A stretch of 64,000 nucleotides of DNA from Sphingobium sp. YR768. GTDB lineage: Bacteria > Pseudomonadota > Alphaproteobacteria > Sphingomonadales > Sphingomonadaceae. Made by a program: the position numbers and the translations under genes. The DNA lies in the NCBI RefSeq assembly GCF_900111125.1, contig NZ_FOGE01000018.1:1-64000 (forward strand), written 5' to 3'. The stretch's first letter is position 1, and the number at the start of each line of letters is the position of its first letter. Under the pieces are notes generated by a model. It searched no databases. It saw nothing but the letters and a program-made list of their open reading frames with translations, and was not told the DNA's origin. Below are positions 58,662-64,000 of this stretch, in pieces.

Positions 58662-60260
58662 TCAGGCCGCAAACTGGTTCATCGTATTGTGCGCGCCGCC
58701 AGCCTTCAGTGCGGCTTCACCGGCGAAATAATCCTTGTGATCGTCGCCAATGTCGCTGCCCGACATATTCTGATGCTTCACGCAGGCGATGCCCTGACGG
58801 ATTTCCTTGCGCTGCACGCCCTCGACATAGCCCAGCATGCCCGCCGCGCCGAAATATTCCTTGGCGAGGTTATCGGTGCTGAGCGCCGCCGTATGATAGG
58901 TCGGCAGGGTGATGAGATGATGGAAGATGCCGGCCCGCGCCGCCGCATCCTTCTGGAAGGTGCGGATCTTCTCGTCAGCTTCCAGACCCAGATCGGTCGC
59001 ATCATAGTCCGCGCTCATCAGCTTCGCCCGGTCATAGGCGCTGACATCCTTGCTCGCCGCTTCCCAGGCGTCATACACCTGCTGACGGAAGTTCAGCGTC
59101 CAGTTGAAGCTGGGCGAGTTGTTGTAGACCAGCTTGGCGTTGGGGATGACCTCACGGATGCGATCGACCATCGATGCGATCTGCTCGATATGCGGCTTTT
59201 CCGTCTCGATCCACAGCAGGTCCGCACCATTCTGGAGCGAGGTGATGCAGTCGAGCACGCAGCGGTCCGCGCCAGTGCCTTCGCGGAACTGGAACAGGTT
59301 GCTGGGCAGGCGCTTGGGCTTCAGCAGCTTGCCGCCGCGATTGATGATCACGTCGCCATTGGCCTGCGCAATGTCGCTAATCTCTTCGCAGTCGAGGAAG
59401 CTGTTATACTGGTCGCCAATGTCGCCCGGCTCCTTGGAGTAAGCGATCTGCTTGGTCAGGCCCGCGCCCAGCGAGTCCGTCCGCGTGACGATGATGCCAT
59501 CATCGACGCCCAGTTCCAGGAAGGCGTAGCGGCAGGCGCGGACCTTCGCCAGGAAGTCCTCATGCGGCACCGTGACCTTGCCGTCCTGATGGCCGCACTG
59601 CTTTTCGTCCGAAACCTGATTTTCGATCTGGAGCGCGCAGGCGCCCGCCTCGATCATCTTCTTGGCGAGCAGATAGGTCGCCTCCGCATTGCCGAAGCCC
59701 GCGTCGATATCCGCGATGATCGGAACGACATGGGTTTCATAATTGTCGATGGCGTGGGTCAGGCGCTGGGCCTCGACTTCGTTTCCGGTTTCGCGCGCCT
59801 TGTCGAGATCGCGGAACATCATCCCCAGTTCGCGGGCGTCGGCCTGCTTCAGGAAGGTGTAAAGTTCCTCGATCAGCGCGGCGACGCTGGTCTTTTCATG
59901 CATCGACTGGTCGGGCAGCGGGCCGAAATCGCTGCGCAGCGCGGCGACCATCCAGCCGGACAGATACAGATATTTCCGCTTCGTCGTGCCGAAATGCTTC
60001 TTGATCGCGATCAGCTTCTGCTGGCCGATGAAGCCGTGCCAGCAACCCAGCGACTGGGTGTAGTTGGCCGGGTCCAGATCATAGGCGGCCATGTCGCGGC
60101 GCATGATGCCAGCGGTGTACTTGGCGATGTCGAGGCCGGTGTTGAAACGGTTCTGCAACTTCATGCGGGCGACGGATTCGGCGTTGATGCCATCCCATGT
60201 GCCGGGGTGGCTGCCGATGAGGCTCTGCGCCTTTGCGATGCTGTCCTGATAGGTCGTCAT
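58662..60260 (-). CDS. aceA: isocitrate lyase
   Basis: 532 residues, the long form (as in Pseudomonas aeruginosa). The catalytic loop is SDEKQCGHQDGKVTVPHEDFLAKV with the active-site Cys about residue 220; metal-site and substrate motifs include NYETHVVPIIADIDAGFGNAEATYLLAKKMIEAGA. It splits isocitrate into glyoxylate and succinate, the first step of the glyoxylate bypass for growth on acetate and fatty acids. It is divergent from an ScfR-type regulator with repeated TGTAAAG sites between. Confidence 0.97.
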   Translation of the reverse strand: MTTYQDSIAKAQSLIGSHPGTWDGINAESVARMKLQNRFNTGLDIAKYTAGIMRRDMAAYDLDPANYTQSLGCWHGFIGQQKLIAIKKHFGTTKRKYLYLSGWMVAALRSDFGPLPDQSMHEKTSVAALIEELYTFLKQADARELGMMFRDLDKARETGNEVEAQRLTHAIDNYETHVVPIIADIDAGFGNAEATYLLAKKMIEAGACALQIENQVSDEKQCGHQDGKVTVPHEDFLAKVRACRYAFLELGVDDGIIVTRTDSLGAGLTKQIAYSKEPGDIGDQYNSFLDCEEISDIAQANGDVIINRGGKLLKPKRLPSNLFQFREGTGADRCVLDCITSLQNGADLLWIETEKPHIEQIASMVDRIREVIPNAKLVYNNSPSFNWTLNFRQQVYDAWEAASKDVSAYDRAKLMSADYDATDLGLEADEKIRTFQKDAAARAGIFHHLITLPTYHTAALSTDNLAKEYFGAAGMLGYVEGVQRKEIRQGIACVKHQNMSGSDIGDDHKDYFAGEAALKAGGAHNTMNQFAA

Positions 60261-60350
60261 GGCCTTGTCCTTTGGAGAGGGTGAGCTGTTGCGCTCGACC
60301 TAGGCCCGTCCTTTGCAGTGCGGCAGTCCTCCTGAAGTTCAGTTGTCGAT

Positions 60351-60381
60351 CTTTACAAAAATCTGCTGTAAAGTTGTAAAG
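60351..60381. promoter_or_regulatory. TGTAAAG repeats between aceA and its likely regulator
   Basis: CTTTACA (60351-60357), TGTAAAG (60367-60373) and TGTAAAG (60375-60381). The first two form an inverted repeat, the last two a direct repeat with an 8-base period. A weaker CTTTGCA is at 60311-60317. The distance to the regulator ATG is about 22 bases, so binding should repress it. Confidence 0.6.
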
Positions 60382-60402
60382 CCTGCACAGGAGTCGGATT
60401 TC

Positions 60403-61800
60403 ATGGCCAAGGATCGTCCCGTCTATATGGGGCCGCGTCTGCGGCGGTTGCGGCGCGAACTGGGCCTGACCCAGGCTGACATGGCGGCCGATCTGGAAAT
60501 CAGCGCCTCCTATGTCGCGCTGCTGGAGCGCAATCAGCGGCCGCTGACCGCCGACATGCTGCTGCGGTTGGCGCGTACCTATAAACTCGACATGGCGGAA
60601 GTGGCGGGGGACGGCGGCGCGGAACAGACGGCGCGGTTGCAGGCGGTGCTGAAAGACCCGATGTTCGCCGATATAGACCTGCCCGCGCTCGCGACAGGCG
60701 ACGTCGCGGTCAATTACCCCGGCATCACCGAAGCGCTGCTGCGCCTCTACACCAGCTATCGCGAGGAGCATCTGGCGCTGGCCGATCGTGGGGCGGGGCC
60801 GGACAGGCAAGAGGATGTCGCCGATCCCGTCGCCGAATCGCGCCGCTTTTTGGCTGCACGCCGCAACAGCTTCCCGTTGCTGGACGATGCGGCGGAGAAG
60901 CTCGCGGCGCAAGCAGAGGCGGAAGGCGGGCTGTCCGGCTGGCTGAAGGTGCGGCATAATCTGCGCGTGCGACGGCTGCCGACCGACGTGATGGCGGGAT
61001 CGATGCGGCGGCTGGACCGGCATCGCGATGCGGTGCTGCTGGATGATACTTTAGACGCGGCCAGCGCGCAGTTCCAACTGGCGCTCCAGATCGCCTATCT
61101 GGAGATGCGCAAGCCGTTCGACGCCTTGCTGAAGGACGGGCAGTTCGGCGGGACGAGTGGCCAGCGCCTCGCCCGGCGGGCACTGGCCAGCTATGGCGCG
61201 GCGGCGATCCTGATGCCCTATACCGCCTTTGCCAAGGCGGTTGAGGCGAAGCGCTATGATGTGGAGGCGCTGGCGCGCCAGTTTGGCGCGAGTTTCGAAC
61301 AGACCGCACATCGGCTGACCACGCTGCAAAAACCGGGGCAGGAGCGGGTGCCGTTCTTCTTCCTGCGGGTCGACCCGGCGGGCAATGTCAGCAAGCGGCT
61401 GGACGGGGCGGGATTCCCTTTTGCGCGCCATGGCGGTTCCTGTCCGCTCTGGTCGGTGCACCGGGTGTTTGAAACGCCGCGCGAGGTGGTGACGCAATGG
61501 CTGGAGCTGCCCGATGGCCAGCGTTATTTCTCGATCGCGCGCACCGTGACGGCCGGCGGCGGCGGCTGGGGCGCGCCACGGGCGGAGCGCGCCATTGCCC
61601 TATGCTGCGCGGCCGAACATGCCCATCGGCTGATCTACACGCAGGATGCGCCGCCAGCGGAGCCGACGCCGATCGGCGTCACCTGTCGCCTATGCCATCG
61701 CGCCCAGTGCATGGCCCGGTCCGCCCCGCCGATCGGGCGCGACATGCTGCCCGACGATTATCGCCGGACCCGCGCGCCCTTCGGCTTTGCCGATGGCTGA
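60403..61800 (+). CDS. ScfR/RamB-type XRE regulator of short-chain fatty acyl metabolism
   Basis: 465 residues. The N-terminal HTH (GPRLRRLRRELGLTQADMAADLEISASYVALLERNQRPLTADMLLRLARTY) is followed by an IrrE/ImmA-like peptidase-type domain (about 180-330) without a clear HExxH. The C-terminal short-chain fatty acyl regulator domain carries cysteine pairs (CCAAEHAH, VTCRLCHRAQCMARSAPPIGRD). Relatives (RamB, ScfR) control aceA and acetate genes. Its divergent position next to aceA supports that role here. ATG 60403 is preferred to 60313. Confidence 0.9.
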   Translation: MAKDRPVYMGPRLRRLRRELGLTQADMAADLEISASYVALLERNQRPLTADMLLRLARTYKLDMAEVAGDGGAEQTARLQAVLKDPMFADIDLPALATGDVAVNYPGITEALLRLYTSYREEHLALADRGAGPDRQEDVADPVAESRRFLAARRNSFPLLDDAAEKLAAQAEAEGGLSGWLKVRHNLRVRRLPTDVMAGSMRRLDRHRDAVLLDDTLDAASAQFQLALQIAYLEMRKPFDALLKDGQFGGTSGQRLARRALASYGAAAILMPYTAFAKAVEAKRYDVEALARQFGASFEQTAHRLTTLQKPGQERVPFFFLRVDPAGNVSKRLDGAGFPFARHGGSCPLWSVHRVFETPREVVTQWLELPDGQRYFSIARTVTAGGGGWGAPRAERAIALCCAAEHAHRLIYTQDAPPAEPTPIGVTCRLCHRAQCMARSAPPIGRDMLPDDYRRTRAPFGFADG

Positions 61801-61823
61801 TCGGGGAGGGGCGCTTACCCTGA

Positions 61824-61893
61824 CGTCATTGCGAGCGAAGCGAAGCAATCCATGGTCGCTCCAGTGGATTGCTTCGCTTCGCTCGCAATGACG
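61824..61893. repeat. CGTCATTGCGAGCG palindrome, copy 2
   Basis: 70 bp, symmetric, with arms CGTCATTGCGAGCGAAGCGA and complement. It nearly matches 22994-23062. It lies between two converging genes. Confidence 0.9.
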
Positions 61894-61902
61894 ATGTAAG
61901 CT

Positions 61903-63141
61903 TTAACCGGCATGCGTCGCCTGCATCTGCGCGGCGACCTTTTCGGCCGTGGCCATCACGCGCAGCACATTTTCGCCCGCCAGCTTGGCGATATCCTTGT
62001 CGCTCCAGCCGCGCCGCATCAGTTCGGCCAGCAGCGCGGGATAGGTCTGCACGCCCGACAGGCCCTGCGGCAGGGAGCCGACACCGTCGAAATCGCTGCC
62101 CAGCCCGACATGGTCGACGCCCGCCACCTTGGCGATATGGTCGATATGGTCGGCGACTTGGCTCAGCGTCACGACAGGTTCGGGATTGGCCTTCTCCCAT
62201 TCGGCGAGCGCCTTCTTCGCGCCTTCAGGATCGCCGATATAGAGGCCGCCAAAGGGCGGCGCATTATAACGGGCCATCTCCGCGCTGCGGTTCGCGCTCC
62301 AGATGCGGCGCGCTTCGGACACATATTGCGGGGCGTAATTGACCATGACGACGCCGCCATTGGCCGCGACCTGTTTCAGCACCGCGTCCGAGACGTTGCG
62401 CGGCGTATTGCAGATCGCCCGCGCGCTGGAGTGAGAGAAGATGACCGGCGCCTTGCTCACCCGCAGCGCGTCCAGCATCGTGCCTTCGCTCACATGGCTG
62501 AGGTCGACCAGCATGCCCAGCCGGTTCAACTCCGTCACGACGCTTTCGCCGAACGGGGTCAGCCCGTCATGCTGGGGATTGTCGGTCGCGCTGTCCGCCC
62601 AGCCGATGGTGCGGCTGTGGGTCAGCGTCAAATAGGAGGCGCCAAGGTCTTTATAGGCGCGCAGCACGGCCAGGCTGCCGTCGATCTGGCCGCCGCCCTC
62701 GACCCCGATCATCGACGCGATGCGCCCCGCCTTGTGCGCGGCGCGGGCCTGCGCAGCGGTGGCGACGAAGGCGAAGTCGTTGGGATAGCGGCGCGCGAAA
62801 CTGTGGGCGAGGTCGATCTGCTCCAGCGTATCCTGCACCTGTTGCAGTTCGGGCAGATCGGCCGATACCCAGACCGACCAGAATTGCCCGCCGACCTGCC
62901 CCGCGCGCAGCCGTTCGATATCGGTGTGGAACTGGCCTGGGTCCAGATGGCGCAGGTCCATGGTCCAGCGCGCGTCCTTCATCTTGTCGGTCAGCGCTTC
63001 GGGCCAGTCATTATGGCCGTCGATCAGCGGCGTGGCCTTGAGGACCTTCGCGATCCGGGCGGCATAGGGATCAGCGTCGGCGGCATGGGCAGACGAGGCG
63101 GCGAGGAGGAGCGGCAGCAGCGCCAGAGGGAGAGTTTTCAT
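61903..63141 (-). CDS. M19 family membrane dipeptidase
   Basis: 412 residues with a signal peptide ending in SSAHA. Renal-dipeptidase-type features are the metal motif PLIDGHNDWPEAL (HxD), the bridging Glu in MIGVEGGGQIDGS, LVDLSHVSEGTM, VIFSHSSARAICNTPRN and HVGLGSDFDGVG. It hydrolyses dipeptides with two zinc ions in the periplasm. It converges with the ScfR-type gene across a palindrome. Confidence 0.94.
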   Translation of the reverse strand: MKTLPLALLPLLLAASSAHAADADPYAARIAKVLKATPLIDGHNDWPEALTDKMKDARWTMDLRHLDPGQFHTDIERLRAGQVGGQFWSVWVSADLPELQQVQDTLEQIDLAHSFARRYPNDFAFVATAAQARAAHKAGRIASMIGVEGGGQIDGSLAVLRAYKDLGASYLTLTHSRTIGWADSATDNPQHDGLTPFGESVVTELNRLGMLVDLSHVSEGTMLDALRVSKAPVIFSHSSARAICNTPRNVSDAVLKQVAANGGVVMVNYAPQYVSEARRIWSANRSAEMARYNAPPFGGLYIGDPEGAKKALAEWEKANPEPVVTLSQVADHIDHIAKVAGVDHVGLGSDFDGVGSLPQGLSGVQTYPALLAELMRRGWSDKDIAKLAGENVLRVMATAEKVAAQMQATHAG

Positions 63142-63344
63142 GGGCCCGGAAGCTAGGGCGACGACCGGTCAAGTCAATCTGCCGACAGGCTTTTCTCCCG
63201 CCAATCGCCCCCTGTGTGATACCCCAGGTTATGGCAGGCGCAAGAAAGGGCGGCGGCGCTCCCGCTCCCCCGACCCGCGCCGTGCGATTTTTTTCAAAAA
63301 CCGGTTCCCGTTTTGCCGCGCGATGCTTTAATCCTGACCGTCGA

Positions 63345-64000
63345 ATGATGATCGATCCGCTCGTCCTGCTTCAGGCCTATTCCATCGGGGTCTTCCCCAT
63401 GGCTGACGATCGCGACGCGGAGGAGGTCTATTGGGTCGAGCCGAAGCGTAGGGCGATCCTGCCGCTCGATGGTTTCCACCTGTCGCATTCGCTGTCCAAG
63501 GTGATCCGGCGCGATCGTTTCCGCGTCACCGCCAACCGCGCCTTCGCCCGCATCCTGGCGCTATGCGCCGAATCGGCGGATGATCGGCCATCGACCTGGA
63601 TCAATCACGCGATCGAGCAGGCCTATCGCCATCTCCACGAAACCGGCTTCGCCCATTCGGTCGAGGTGTGGGACGGGGAGGAGCTGGTCGGCGGCCTCTA
63701 TGGCGTGGCGCTGGGCCGGGCCTTTTTCGGCGAATCGATGGTGTCGCGCCGGACCGATGCGTCAAAGGTGGCGCTGGCCTGGCTGGTGGCGCGGATGCGC
63801 TTTGGCGGCTTCACCCTGCTGGATTGCCAGTTCATGACCGATCATCTGCGCAGCATGGGCGCGGTGGAGATCAGCCAGCGCGACTATCTTCAGTTGCTGG
63901 GTGGGGCCGTGGGCGGCGTGGCGCTGGGCGCGGGGGCGGTGCTGTCCGGCTCCGGCGCGGCGGCGGAGCTGGCATTCGCGCCGCTGGCCGGGGCCGCCGC
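63345..64000 (+). CDS. aat: leucyl/phenylalanyl-tRNA-protein transferase, partial
   Basis: 219 residues are visible and no stop is reached, so the gene continues past the right edge. Family motifs: LLQAYSIGVFPMADD, VYWVEPKRRAILPLDGFHLSHSL, TWINHAIEQAYRHLHETGFAHSVEVWDGEELVGGLYGVALGRAFFGESMVSRRTDASKVAL and LLDCQFMTDHLRSMGAVEISQRDY. The enzyme adds Leu or Phe to N-terminal basic residues of proteins (N-degron pathway). The last 30 residues are Gly/Ala-rich and beyond the usual core. Confidence 0.95.
   Translation, partial: MMIDPLVLLQAYSIGVFPMADDRDAEEVYWVEPKRRAILPLDGFHLSHSLSKVIRRDRFRVTANRAFARILALCAESADDRPSTWINHAIEQAYRHLHETGFAHSVEVWDGEELVGGLYGVALGRAFFGESMVSRRTDASKVALAWLVARMRFGGFTLLDCQFMTDHLRSMGAVEISQRDYLQLLGGAVGGVALGAGAVLSGSGAAAELAFAPLAGAA

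Noticed and set aside
59590..59610. Isocitrate lyase active site reads KQCGH rather than KKCGH
   Set aside because: The long isocitrate lyases of the Pseudomonas type normally have Gln there, so it is not a defect.

Overview
This window reads as a chromosomal segment of a GC-rich alphaproteobacterium, most likely a sphingomonad (Sphingobium/Sphingomonas type). The grounds are: two large TonB-dependent receptors next to glycosidases or a TPR-sulfotransferase; a divergent isocitrate lyase / ScfR-type regulator pair; Caulobacter-like CcrM (GANTC) sites; and many short palindromic intergenic repeats. No phage, transposase, CRISPR array or rRNA was seen. One tRNA (Val, UAC) is present. Genus-level placement is inference.

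Layout. 0.1-2.7 kb: small membrane proteins and regulators (DUF805, a LuxR-type HTH with a C-terminal membrane anchor, a MarR-like protein). 2.7-5.7 kb: an OmpR/EnvZ-type two-component pair followed by a lipoprotein of the intradiol dioxygenase fold. 5.9-9.4 kb: CNT nucleoside transporter, DUF1176 protein, HAD phosphatase. 10.0-12.3 kb: egtB-egtD (ergothioneine). 12.4-16.3 kb: diguanylate cyclase, PduO cobalamin adenosyltransferase, HIG1-domain protein, a gluQ gene that carries an in-frame palindromic element, HNH endonuclease. 16.5-22.9 kb: tRNA-Val, a receiver-like/MarR protein, D-amino-acid transaminase, a HigBA-like toxin-antitoxin pair, rpoN, lptB, Lrp/AsnC. 23.1-28.2 kb: TPR-sulfotransferase divergent from a TonB receptor. 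29.4-34.0 kb: a quinoprotein amine dehydrogenase operon (order B-E-D-A-cytochrome c, TetR upstream) that resembles aromatic amine dehydrogenase.

34.1-51.4 kb is an L-arabinan/L-arabinose utilisation locus. It holds a TonB receptor, an MGH1-like glycosidase, two GH43 enzymes, a GH51 arabinofuranosidase, a sugar 1-dehydrogenase, an AraD1/GguC-family enzyme, a FadR-type GntR regulator, a FucP-type sugar permease, a periplasmic aldose epimerase and an SMP-30 lactonase. A shared 15-bp motif (core CTCSGAC with AT-rich flanks) lies in front of the receptor, between araD1 and gntR, and between the permease and the epimerase. It is proposed as the regulator's operator. The non-phosphorylative pathway is incomplete here: no sugar-acid IlvD/EDD dehydratase and no ketoglutarate-semialdehyde dehydrogenase lie in the window.

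51.7-64.0 kb: TelA/XpaC module, DUF485-ActP-like symporter, DUF885 protein, aceA divergent from an ScfR-type regulator with TGTAAAG repeats between them, M19 dipeptidase, and aat running off the right edge.

The most striking features outside the genes are several families of mobile-looking palindromic repeats. One copy sits inside gluQ as an exact 90-bp in-frame insert.
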